Source: Monomorium pharaonis (taxonomy: Eukaryota > Arthropoda > Insecta > Hymenoptera > Formicidae). From it: a stretch of DNA of 64,000 bases. Positions 22,835 through 32,045 of the stretch are shown here, piece after piece. The notes below the pieces were generated by a model. That model was not told where the DNA came from. It was given only the letters and a program-made list of their open reading frames with translations, and did no database searches. The DNA is taken from assembly GCF_013373865.1 (NCBI RefSeq), contig NC_050475.1, positions 10,064,021 through 10,128,020 of the forward strand, read 5' to 3'. Numbering within the stretch: the stretch's first letter is position 1; each line of letters opens with the position of its first letter. The position numbers and the translations under genes were made by a program.

Positions 22835-24049
22835 ACCAGCCTCGCGAAGTTCCTCAATTGTTGACAACATCTCATTGTCACGTGCATTGTTGACGCAAAG
22901 CTTCAAGCAAACGTAAGCGATCCACTAGCTCGTTGGGATCATCCCAGTGCACGTAATCGATCGCGTTATCATTTAATGTCACAATGTTAGGTAATCCTTT
23001 TCTAATCGTAAATTTATCATTTAATAACGGTGCAATTATATATTTATACTTATATCCTTTGTTGCTCAATAATCGACCGTGTGAAACGTGATTTTGTTTA
23101 TGCGCGTTTGTAATCAACAATATGTTTTTATACTTTCGTTTATCGTTTTCCGTGTAGAGGGAATCATCGGGATATCTCTTAAAGATCAGCTCGTAGTGTC
23201 GATGTGTCAACGTATCGCATACCATCGACAATTATGTTATCTTCGCTGTCCACGTCAAATTTTTTACTACCAAGCATCAATCCTTGCCCAGGTAAACACC
23301 GTAAATGGTATCTATAATTTTCTCTTTTTCACCATGAGGTGAAAAAGATGGAAATCTCCGATGTACTCTTAACCTAGCGGACCAAAGTGCTGCAACAACG
23401 CTTTTCGATCCTCTGGTGTTTGCAAACGATTTCGAACGATTGCTGCAAACGAATCGTCTGCCGTTTCGAAAACATCTTCGTTCTCGAGCAACTTGGGTAT
23501 CTTCGGTTGTACAACTACCGTACAAGGCTCTATCGCTGGCAAATCTATCGCTGGTGAATCCATTGCATCGTTTGACGTATGCTGCTGCTGCTCTTGCTGT
23601 ATCGATGGTAAATCTACCGCGTCGTTTAACGTATGCCGCATCAGTTTGTACTACTCGTTTAAGGCGTGATCCATCGAAGTGTTTTTTTGTTTCCTCTTTA
23701 TCTTACTCTGTATCGTATCTTTCTGGGCAAATGACGTTTCAACGTCATCGTCGCGCGGTTCCTCTTTTATTGTGTGTATACTAGAATTGTCAACGATCTT
23801 TTGCAGGGGTTCAATGAGAGGTTTAAAGTATCTCTTGGTCGCTATATCCTCCTCAATCTTACCGGTCTTCAAGGCGCGATGGTTTTTTCGGATAAATTCA
23901 CTCGTTTTCTCAATCTCCCTTGCGATTTTTTCACGCCCACGTATTTCTTTGTTTTCAACCATGTTAACGTATCGATAATAATAACTAACCGTTCCGTGGT
24001 ATCGCAAACTCGTTAAATCCTTTTCTATATCGTCCGTTAATAAGCTCAC
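22835..24049 (-). pseudogene. Maverick conserved protein of unknown function
   Basis: I recognise this as a conserved gene of insect Mavericks but can give no function. It reads leftwards from about 24049, where the first codon is GTG in the usual start position and may be a mutated ATG, overlapping the end of the ATPase gene in another frame. Segments: a Lys/Glu-rich helical N-terminus with IAREIEKTSEFIRKNHRAL (about residues 42-60), an acidic Gln/Pro linker (QQEQQQ), and a C-terminal part with YGVYLGKD, YELIFKRYPDDSLY and DDPNELVDRLRLLEA, ending near IEELREAGLIIN just before 22835. The segments lie in different frames, with stops near 23651 and frame changes near 23350, 23240 and 22885. A structural or assembly role is only a guess from its place beside the ATPase. 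Confidence 0.65.
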
Positions 24050-24670
24050 TGTTTTTGTCTATCACAAAAAATCCATAATCATGCTGCCAACAATCGCGGC
24101 ACAATGCACAAAATTCATCGTACATCATGTCGGTATTCACGTGATCGTTGTACACATGCTTCAGGATAATATTATCTTACTTAAACAGGATCAGTAGGTT
24201 CGCGTTGTCATGTATAAGATGTTTAGATATTCTTGCATACGTCTGACAGAGATAAAAACTAACGACGTTTGAGTGTCTACCCATTGAAAAATATTCTTTT
24301 ATCGTATCTTGCTTGTCACACGCCACGTCATCAAAGATGAAGATTGAGTTTGGAGGCGCCTCGCTCGGAGGAATGACGTCACTGTTATTAGAGAATAAGA
24401 TAACTGATTTCATCAATCGATGTTAACAAATTCTCCAAATATCGATATTTCGGCTGTTGCAATGATTTCAAAACGTACGCCGTGCGGACTTTTGAACAGG
24501 CTTATGATAACGTTGGTTTTACAACAATTCGAGAGTCCGCAAATAATCGTACGTATAGTACTCGACAGCATTTCACCGTACTTACGTTTCTCACCACTGC
24601 CACCCATCAGTGACAACTTGTCGTCGTAATTTGTAACGCGTATCGCCAACGGTTGTCGCACGAACCACAT
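23990..24670 (-). pseudogene. Maverick A32-like packaging ATPase (broken)
   Basis: FtsK/HerA-superfamily ATPase thought to package DNA into virions. It reads left from an ATG at 24670. The Walker A region is CGLSNCCKTNV (about residues 43-53), where the usual Gly before Lys-Thr is Cys, so nucleotide binding is probably lost. Walker B is NSIFIFDDVA, in a second frame after a frameshift near 24420. A conserved FYLCQTYARISKHLIHDNAN follows, then an in-frame TAA at about 24179. Coding continues past it through NDHVNTDMMYDEFCALCRD to about 23990, overlapping the next gene. Its neighbours are an unknown gene downstream and, divergently, the PLA2-like gene upstream. Confidence 0.85.
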
Positions 24671-24832
24671 TTTCTACTAAATAAAATGGTAGGATCGAAC
24701 GCCTATTTATATGCGTGCAAAACTGCGAATCGTTCAGTAGCAAAGATATTCGCGCTGTTATCACATCTCTCTAATATTCCTAATTTAAGTGCTGTTCGAC
24801 GGTCCCGCACCGTTGATAAAGAATTGTAGCGA

Positions 24833-25564
24833 ATGCCATCGGGCTGTGGTTTGTTAAATCGTCTGATAAACGCGCTTTCTTTCAAGCTAAATATCCCTGG
24901 ATATCAATTTTGCGGCCCGGAAACACACTTGAAAAAGCGATTAGCCAGAGGCGATCAGGGTGTAAATCCATTGGACGTAGCGTGCCGTGAACACGATATT
25001 GCTTATTCTCAAAACAACAATCTCGCTAAACAACACGCGGCGGATAAGGTACTCGCCACGAAAGCGTTAGGATGCGTAATCGCAAAAAATTCAGCTCTAA
25101 AAGAGAAAGCTGCTGCTGTTGCCGTTTGGGCAGCTATGAAAGCTAAAACAAAGATTGGCATGGGTATGAAGAAGACGTCGAAGAAAAAGACAACAAAAAA
25201 GAAACGAGTACTTCCAACAGCGAAACGAGGCGGCATGTTACCGATTCTATCGATATTGGGCGCACTCGGATCCATGATCGGTGGAGCGGCTAGCGTGCCG
25301 AAAGCAGTGAATGAGAGTAAAGTCGCGCGAAGTCAGCTCGAGGAGTTACAACGTCACAATCACACGATGGAAGGTCGCGGGGTGTATCTTGGTCCGTACA
25401 CAGGTGGAAAAAGACTGTACCTCGCTCCATACAAATACGGAAAAAGTGTAACAGCAAAGTGTAACAGAAAAGAAAAAAAAAGTCGAAAAAACGTTAAAAA
25501 TGCCTGCGGATGCAATGACAAATGTGCAACTGCAGCAACTGGCTATTCGTATTCCACACTTTAA
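24833..25564 (+). CDS. Maverick PLA2-like (parvovirus VP1u-type) protein
   Basis: Secreted-phospholipase-A2-like domain of the kind found in parvovirus minor capsid proteins and in Polinton/adintovirus-like elements, where it is thought to help virions cross membranes. The ATG is at 24833. The domain covers residues about 20-85: calcium-loop region YQFCGPETHL and active-site CREHDIAYS with His54 and Asp55. In relatives a Gly usually follows CGP; here it is Glu30, which may weaken calcium binding. A Lys-rich stretch (about 112-127, KKTSKKKTTKKKR) could act as a nuclear signal, then a Gly/Ala hydrophobic segment (ILGALGSMIGGAASV), then Tyr/Gly-rich repeats (YLGPY, YLAPYKYGK). The last 21 codons overlap the protease gene, which suggests a frameshift has replaced the original C-terminus. 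Confidence 0.82.
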   Translation: MPSGCGLLNRLINALSFKLNIPGYQFCGPETHLKKRLARGDQGVNPLDVACREHDIAYSQNNNLAKQHAADKVLATKALGCVIAKNSALKEKAAAVAVWAAMKAKTKIGMGMKKTSKKKTTKKKRVLPTAKRGGMLPILSILGALGSMIGGAASVPKAVNESKVARSQLEELQRHNHTMEGRGVYLGPYTGGKRLYLAPYKYGKSVTAKCNRKEKKSRKNVKNACGCNDKCATAATGYSYSTL

Positions 25565-25880
25565 AGATGTTTTCATGCGTAACGCATTACCGATAAGCGG
25601 TCCACGACGAAACGAGAATATCGTAAACCTGGATGATGTGACCGGTACTCATTGGGTAGCGTACGCAAAGAGAGACAATCACGTGATATATTTCGATAGT
25701 TTTGGTAATCTTCGGCCACCTAAAGACCTTGTACGATATTTCGGAAACGATGTGAGAAAGATAGACTACAATCGAACGTCCTATCAAACTTACAATCAAA
25801 GCATTTGTGGACAACTGTGTTTGCAGTTTCTTCGAACGGTCGATGCGTATGAATTTAAAGTTCGACAGCATGCGAATTAA
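25500..25880 (+). CDS. Maverick adenovirus-type cysteine protease
   Basis: Ulp1/adenain-like maturation protease of Polintons, about 126 aa here, from the ATG at 25500. The catalytic pattern is visible: His51 in GTHWVAYAKR, Asp66 in IYFDSFGN, Gln100 as the oxyanion residue in YNQSICGQL, and nucleophile Cys103. No frameshift is seen across the core, so this is the best preserved Maverick gene besides the PLA2 and integrase cores. It is shorter than the adenovirus enzyme but near the usual Polinton size. The start overlaps the tail of the PLA2 frame, and a capsid-type gene follows. Confidence 0.88.
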   Translation: MPADAMTNVQLQQLAIRIPHFKDVFMRNALPISGPRRNENIVNLDDVTGTHWVAYAKRDNHVIYFDSFGNLRPPKDLVRYFGNDVRKIDYNRTSYQTYNQSICGQLCLQFLRTVDAYEFKVRQHAN

Positions 25881-25889
25881 CTCAGTATT

Positions 25890-26720
25890 CGTTGGATGGT
25901 TTTTCAATCTTGTCGTTGATACTTACACTAACCAAGAAGAGCAGCGTGTTCACTACAACGTATTTCCCAATTATAGATTTGAGCAATGACAATTACGAGC
26001 TCGGTCGAATTTTGAGACTTACAACACGATGTTGAACGTAAATGCTTCGAATAACAAGTTTTACTTTGATGAAGACGACGTGGAAATTACGATTCCCGAG
26101 GAATCGTACGAACTGCAAGTCATAAACAAGTTTTTGAAACACACAATCCTGAAACGTCTGGAACATGCAGCTAACAATAATGATGAAAAACAAGACGATG
26201 GTTGCGTCACACACATATCGCGGTGACATTTCAATTGAAGACAACGATGTCGATAAAGACAGCGGTGACAACGATTTCCCGATAGTACTTCGCGCGAATA
26301 ACAATACGATGAGGAGTGAGATAATATGTGCCTATAAAATAAATTTTAGCAAGCCCAACAATATTGGATCGTTGCTAGAATTTTATTCACATCGTATATT
26401 AAAGCCGCGAAAATGGTACAAATCAGATTTATCGATTAACATTATCAACATAAAGATTATCCGCAAAGAATGTAACGTGACCTCAAGCACATATAGTAAC
26501 GACAAGCGCGTCCATACGATACACGAATTTTCTCCGAACACGGAATATAAGGATATAAGATCTCGGAAACACTGAGGCAGATTATTTATCTGCCGATCAC
26601 CGCACGGATTATTTCGAATTTGACAATACGCCTCGTCAATCAGCACGGATGATTGATTAACTTTCGTGGAGAAGAAATCACCGTCAGATTGCACGTACGA
26701 CTACGACGATAACGCTTGTG
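25890..26720 (+). pseudogene. Maverick putative minor capsid protein (multiple frameshifts)
   Basis: Several short frames in a row match one conserved protein seen in insect Mavericks between protease and major capsid genes. Segments: TYFPIIDLSNDNYELG (about 25960-26007), NASNNKFYFDEDDVEITIPE (about 26041-26100), EIICAYKINFSKPNNIGSLL (about 26310-26370) and RVHTIHEFSPN (about 26508-26540), then a shifted C-terminal part to about 26720. At least four frame changes separate them. The minor capsid or penton assignment is inferred from position and from published proposals for Polintons, not from a motif. Confidence 0.6.
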
Positions 26721-26899
26721 TAGATGCAGTATGAGATGCTCGTGTTGAACGGGTACGTAAAAGATAACGCAACATTTACAAAACCAACATTTAATAGTAA
26801 ATTTCAATCACCAAGAAAAGAAGTTTGCACCGAGAAAAAGAAGCTTATCGCGTCGAACGTTGCATTTCTACAATCTTTGGGATTCGTAGTATGACAATG
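26721..26899 (+). promoter_or_regulatory. Upstream region of the capsid gene
   Basis: About 180 bp between the decayed minor capsid gene and the ATG at 26900. No TATA motif is obvious. It probably holds the capsid gene leader. Confidence 0.25.
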
Positions 26900-28128
26900 A
26901 CGGACATTTTAAATATTGAAAATGAGCCGATCTTCGATGATCGCATCATCAAGATCGAGACTCACACATACAATCCGTTCGCCAATACAACGTTTGATCA
27001 CAGCGATGAGATAAGAATACCTATACAACATCAAGATTTATACACGTTACCGTCTGAAAGTTTTCTATACATCGAAGGAAAACTACGATTAAAAAAACCA
27101 GTTGCGGGGTCCGATGTAACATTGGGGAATAATTGCATCGCGTTCATGTTTGATGAGATTCGATATGAACTTGACGGCGTAGAGATTGATCACAACAGAA
27201 ACGTTGGAATAACCAGCACGCTCAAGAATTATATGACTATGTCATCCAACAGAATCAGAATCGCGAATAACTGGTTGGGATCCTCCATGGCATCCTCCGA
27301 ATGGATACTTTAATTTCTGTGTACCACTTAACATGCTATTGAGATTTTGCGAAGATTACAAACGTGTAGTGATTAACGCTTGTCACAAGTTGATCTTGAT
27401 ACGCGCGCGCAACGACAATAATTGTCTAGTTAGCGATCCAGCGCAGGAACCGGAAATTGAATTATTCAAAGTACAGTCGCGAATGCCGCATGTGTTGTTG
27501 GATGGGATAAATAAACTGTCAATGCTGCATGCTCTGGAAAGCGGGCGATACCTCAGCATAGCTTTTCGCTCGTGGGATCTGTATGAGTTTCCGTTATTGC
27601 AACGCACAACCAAACATTCGTGGGCTATCAAAACTGCTACTCAGCTCGAGAAGCCGCGGTACGTCGTCTTCGCTCTAAAGGCTGGTCGGAAGAACGTCAT
27701 GTTTGAGAATACGAGCCGATTCGATCATTGTAAACTGACAAATGTAAAACAGTATCTGAACTCGGAATGTTATCCGTACGACGATATGAATCTGGATTTC
27801 GATAAAAACAGATGGTCAATTTTGTACGATATGTACACGCGTTTCTGTAAGGATTATTATAGATACGATAATCTTGAACCGAATCAATCTGTCGCGAATT
27901 TTCGGCATAAAGGTCCGTTTGTGATTATCGATTGTTCTCGACAAAACAAATCAATCAAAAACGCAACTGTAGATGTGCGCATCAAATTTGAGTGTAAGGA
28001 GAACGTGCCGCGAGCACCATGCGTACTATCTCATCATACACGATCGCGTAGTTCAGTACAATCCGTTGACCAACGTTGTGCGCAAAATTACCGAAGACGA
28101 CGACGACGTCGCCGCTCTTTTCTCCTGA
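26900..28128 (+). pseudogene. Maverick putative major capsid protein (two frameshifts)
   Basis: The largest capsid-type gene of the block, which in Polintons is predicted to fold as a double jelly-roll major capsid protein. It starts at the ATG at 26900 (a second in-frame ATG is at 26894). Recognisable stretches: NIENEPIFDDRIIKIETHTY near the N-terminus, IPIQHQDLYTLPSESFLYIE, CIAFMFDEIRYELDGVEIDH, then after a shift near 27278 NGYFNFCVPLNMLL and a long run including RSWDLYEFPLLQ, NSECYPYDDMNLDFDKNRW and VIIDCSRQN. A second shift near 28006 leads to an acidic tail ending at the TGA at 28126. Intact length would be about 410 aa. No catalytic motif; the call rests on family likeness and gene order. 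Confidence 0.75.
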
Positions 28129-28196
28129 AAATACATTTGAGACGATATAAGCATCTATAACCCATTGATGTGGACCACAGTCTTCTCAACGATAAC

Positions 28197-28703
28197 ATGT
28201 CTATACCAACGTTCGTGGACCTGCAAGGTTTCCTTGTTGGGAGAAGCTCGTCGTGAAGGAATTTGCCTCTTTCAAAGAGAGTCGAACTCTCTCACTATAT
28301 TTTTAGCTGCTGTGAACCATGGAACAATCTCACCAAAGTAGAAAAACATCAAGCAAGGTGGTTGATTAATAATCATCACGGCATACAATGGGAGGATGGA
28401 ATGATTCCATACAGCATGGCTAGGAGTTTGATTACAACAGCGGTAACGGATGCAACGGCGGCCAAAGATGAAATTATTGTATACGTTAAGGGACGTGAGA
28501 AACTAGAATGGCTGCTGGATTTGCTCCTGGATGAAACGATACAAGAAGTCTATGTTGAAAACATTGAGACGCATTATGAAAATATTAAATCTCTAAACAA
28601 AATGGGTGTTAGGCATACCTTACATTGTCAGAAACATGTAAACAATTGCGCTCTACAAAATGTATTTATATTATTCAATTGGTGGTCTAACAATAAAAAA
28701 TAA
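28197..28703 (+). pseudogene. Maverick small terminal gene, unknown function
   Basis: Last gene of the plus-strand capsid block. It starts at the ATG at 28197 (MSIPTFVDLQGFLVG), shifts frame near 28245 and again near 28285, and runs on through HQARWLINNHHGIQWEDGMI and HCQKHVNNCALQNVFIL to a stop at 28701. Family members would be about 165-170 aa. The spaced FVDLQGF and HHG-WEDG stretches and the Cys/His-rich tail recall an RNase H-like or exonuclease fold, but this is speculative. I recognise the protein as a regular companion of insect Maverick capsid genes. Confidence 0.6.
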
Positions 28704-28890
28704 AAATAAAATATATACAAATTTTTTTTACTTTATTTTATTGGTTTATCCTATCATATTTCCCTTTTTTTTCCTTATAATAAAATCTACATTTAATAAA
28801 TTAAATTAATTTTTTTTATATATTAGGCTAATTGGTAGGAGATAGGAATAATTCTGAGATAATTTTCAAAATTTTTATACAAATACATAT
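28704..28890. other. AT-rich right flank of the Maverick
   Basis: AATAAA-rich sequence directly after the terminal gene may give its poly(A) site. No inverted copy of the left flank was found, so the Maverick right terminus is not defined. Confidence 0.4.
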
Positions 28891-29650
28891 TTATTTATTT
28901 ATTAAGCAAAGCATTATATATAATATTGTCAGATGCATAAGTTCGCAATCTATTATACAAGTTTTATCGCATATTTTATTTAATAATTTGACTGCGTCAC
29001 ACTCGTTACAAATATTATCTCGTTGCAAGCAGTTTATAAATTTATTATATTTTTCTTTAATTACATGCATATCATGCCACAACTTAAAATATACATTATT
29101 AATAACATTTTCAAGTTTTAGTAAAAATTTTACAATTGATGGTTTCATGTACATAACTTTGTCATTTAAAGTGAACTTTATGATACTCTTGTTACGTAAT
29201 TTGACGACTTCAATATGAAGATTATCAACCCATAGCGATGTAGTGACGGTTGACTGCAGAAGCCGTTCGATATCCGTACGTTTCTCATTCATGATTACAC
29301 AAGTATTACGTGAAAGTGGTATGTCGTATCCTTGTTGTCGCCAAGCATTATTTCCACAAAAGGCTCAGGCCTTTATAGCTTTAATATTCAGATTTGTAAT
29401 TTTTTTGTTACAAATTTTGAATAACATCAGTTTAAAATTAAGAATACCATTTTATTTTATTATATCAGTTTTTTTAAATACAGATTTAGCACCACAATTA
29501 GTACATAATTTTTCTACGTTAATCCAATGTGAAAAATTATATTGCATTAATTCTTCAAAAGTATATAATTTTTTTAATCTTTTAGGTAAATAAATTAGTA
29601 ATATGTAATTTGTATTAATTTCAATTTTCATATAATTACATTTATTACAT
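28891..29650 (-). pseudogene. Unidentified coding-like remnant
   Basis: One minus-strand frame (29292-28891, 133 codons, ATG start) is rich in conserved-looking residues (TSLWVDNLHIEVVKLRN, VMYMKPSIVKFLLKLE, KLWHDMHVIKEKYNKFI). Upstream on the same strand, in other frames, lie AFCGNNAWRQQGYDIPLSR (about 29305-29365), a CTNCGAKSVF Cys pair (about 29465-29500) and FSHWINVEKL. Together they look like one protein broken by a stop and frameshifts. I do not recognise it. It may be a decayed TE gene or domesticated gene, and may belong with the helicase debris to the right. Confidence 0.35.
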
Positions 29651-29949
29651 CGTAATGTTATATTTATTTGACATTCAGTTACAGTCTTTATATCTTTAAA
29701 TTATTAATAAGATGTATAATAAATTCACCTGCATCTTGCTGAATATTTTCAAGATATCGCCTGCTAATTTACGTACTGAATTTATATTTAAAGTTTCATT
29801 AGAAATGTAACACTCCATTAAACTTTTCAATGCATTTGTACGTTACAAGACAATGTATGATCTTCCTGAGAATACAAGAATTAAATATACATTGAATAGA
29901 AGTATTAGCACAACAAAAGACATTATCGTTATTTAGAAAATCTCTTATA
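29651..29949. other. AT-rich spacer, nothing recognised
   Basis: Lies between the unidentified remnant and the 980 bp TIR element. No clear frame or repeat; the last four bases (TATA) are the element's target copy. Confidence 0.4.
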
Positions 29950-30515
29950 CAGGGTGTTCCAATTTAATCTATCACCTCTTGTAACTTTGCAGGGAGCGAT
30001 CGTATAGAAAAATGTTTCAGACAAAAGTTGTATGGCTTCAAAAGAGACTTAAGATGGCCTTGACCTTGGCCTTGACCTTGAAATCAAATTTGAAGATCAT
30101 TTGTATGTCAACTCAATTTTTTTAAATAAAACTCCTTACTTTTTATTACATATTCTTATAGCTCATCTCGAGAGTTTTCCAAAACATTATAATTAAAAGT
30201 GTTTTGCTCAACTACTTTTTGAGTTATAAGACTCGAAAGTTACAGGACCGCTGGCATTAGCATTACCCAAGGTGGACCACGTGGAGGTTGCTCGGTCGGA
30301 TTTACATCTCTTGTACATGTGCGTGCGTGCGTGTGTGTGTGTGTGATGTTCGTAACGTATTTCAGAGAACAACATCAGCTAGCTTAAAAGAATTTGTAAC
30401 AATTTTAACGAAAAGTTGCGTTTATGTATCCAAAAAGGAAGACGCATTTTCGAACACCTACAATGAAATATTTTTTTATTTTTAGGTATCCACACCAACA
30501 CGTAAGCACGATCGG

Positions 30516-30574
<59 letters not shown>

Positions 30575-30929
30575 CAAGAAGTGTAAATCCGACCGAGCAA
30601 CCTCCAAGTAATACATCTTAGATAATGCTAATGCCTGTAACTTTCAAGTCCCATAACTCAAAAAATAGTTGAGTAAAATACTTTTAATTATAGTGTTTTG
30701 GAAAGCTCTCGAGATAAGCTACAAGAATATGTAATGAAAAGTAGAGGATTTTATTTTTAAAACTTAAATGAACCTTTAAATAACCTTCAAATTTGCTTTC
30801 AAGGTCAAGGCCACGGTCACCATCTTATGTCCCTTTTGAAGCCATACAACTTTTTTGTCTAAAACATTTTTCTATACGATCGCTCCCTGCAAAGTTACAA
30901 GGAGTGATAAATTAAAATGGGGCACCCTG
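29950..30929. mobile_element. Long-TIR element with CAGGGTG termini, TSD TATA
   Basis: Starts CAGGGTGTTCC and ends GGGGCACCCTG, flanked by TATA on both sides (29946-29949, 30930-30933), so a TA or TATA target. Arms of about 350 bp match in reverse complement, with landmarks GCAGGGAGCGATCG and CTTTTAATTATA. The centre contains (TG)n at about 30326-30344 and (CA)n at 30518-30560, placed symmetrically. No transposase. TA targets and the CAGGG end suggest a Tc1/mariner-related non-autonomous element. It lies next to Pif1-like helicase debris. Confidence 0.85.
30518..30572. repeat. (CA)n-(TA)n compound microsatellite
   Basis: About 21 CA units followed by TATATATATATA, in the loop of the 29950-30929 element. 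A shorter (TG)n is its inverted partner at 30326-30344. Confidence 0.9.
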
Positions 30930-30934
30930 TATAC

Positions 30935-31994
30935 CATGAATTTTGACCAATAATTTCTTTATCATTATTAATTATTTGACAGTCAGAAACATTTGTTTGT
31001 ATTGCCCAAAGTAAATCATGCACTTTTTGATTACGTTGTTTTGAAATATTAATATTTATAAGATCTGATCTGTATTGTGTTCGTAATCTGTTATATTCTA
31101 TTACTGCTAATTCATTTGCTTTTACAGACGAAGGATCATAATTTATAAGATGTTGTCCATTTAAAGTAGTTACTCTTGAAAGACCACATATATTTGTCCA
31201 CAACTGAGTACAGAATTTCCAGCTTCGACAACAGCATGTTTTAAACTCAATCCTTGACTTTTGTGAATAGTTATACCATAACTTAAACATATTGGAAATT
31301 GTTTTCTTATAACAAATGCCCGTTACATAAATATCCATTACTTCAAACTTAACACTTACATCACGTTCTATAAAATGTTCTGTTTCAGATAACAACATTA
31401 TTTTTAATTTTTTTACCATCGATAGTTCGTATAATTGATGTAATTGTACCAATAGTATTACTACCAGTAGTAATACTATTCACAAGGCCCAAAATAACAT
31501 CGATATTTCTTCCTAATTTTACAGTTATAACTTTTGCCAATCCAGCTGTTCAAGAACTATCTGCATCATCACTCTTTAGTATTTTTGAAATTTTTTTTTT
31601 ATGATATGGTATTATATATAAATTTATGGTACACAGTCGGTCGCATCTTAAGCAATAAGTTCTATTTCATCTGAAGAAATACGATTTTAACATAGCAGCA
31701 TTTAAAGTGTCACATAATGTACAAGTTGGTAGTAGCAAATTGTATCCGCTCTGGCAAATTTTGCAAATAATTACATAATTCTTGTAACCGACCATCACAA
31801 ATAGCTTCTATAAATTTTATTTTTCTTGATTTTAAAATAGTAGTATCCAAGTCTGTCACTGCTTCTACTCTAATTCTAGATAATATATCTCGATAAAAAT
31901 TATCATTTTGCTGTCGCACGTTAATTTGCAATTCATTATAACTATGCAAAAGCAAGTGTGTAATATAAGTGTATAAGTGTATAAAATTACACAC
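30935..31994 (-). pseudogene. Pif1/Helitron-type helicase, C-terminal remnant
   Basis: Minus-strand debris of the helicase domain that rolling-circle Helitrons carry. Upstream part (31994 to about 31725): YNELQINVRQQNDNFYRDIL and LQELCNYLQNLPERI. Downstream part (about 31290-31020): ITIHKSQGLSLKHAV in one frame (motif V region), then after a one-base shift GLSRVTTLNGQHLINYDP (motif VI) and NELAVIEYNRLRTQYRSDL. The middle (31460-31720) is too mutated to read. No Rep nuclease domain and no CTRR hairpin end is visible. A cellular PIF1 origin is less likely because of the decay and the TE setting. Confidence 0.7.
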
Positions 31995-32045
31995 TTACAT
32001 GTGTAAAATTACACCCCAGACACATGTGTAAAATTACAACCCATA
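31960..32045. repeat. Short tandem repeat GTGTAAAATTACAC
   Basis: Three copies of ACATGTGTAAAATTACA-type units at about 30 bp spacing, each itself partly palindromic (GTGTAAAATTACAC). Confidence 0.6.

Larger units (their letters stand above)
12100..28750. mobile_element. Maverick/Polinton-type element, decayed and interrupted
   Basis: A virus-like self-synthesising transposon. In order: protein-primed family B DNA polymerase (+), retroviral-type integrase with chromodomain (-), an unknown conserved gene (-), A32-like packaging ATPase (-), PLA2-like protein (+), adenovirus-type cysteine protease (+), putative minor and major capsid proteins (+), and a small terminal gene (+). This gene set defines the group. 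Almost every gene has stops or frameshifts, so the copy is dead. Two later insertions split the polymerase gene: 12963-14597 and 15475-19245. I could not find terminal inverted repeats or a target duplication, so the ends given are approximate. Confidence 0.9.

Noticed and set aside
22477..22864. Plus-strand repeat protein (Phe-His-Val-Leu-Ser)
   Set aside because: The minisatellite is open in several frames at once and lies between two minus-strand Maverick genes.
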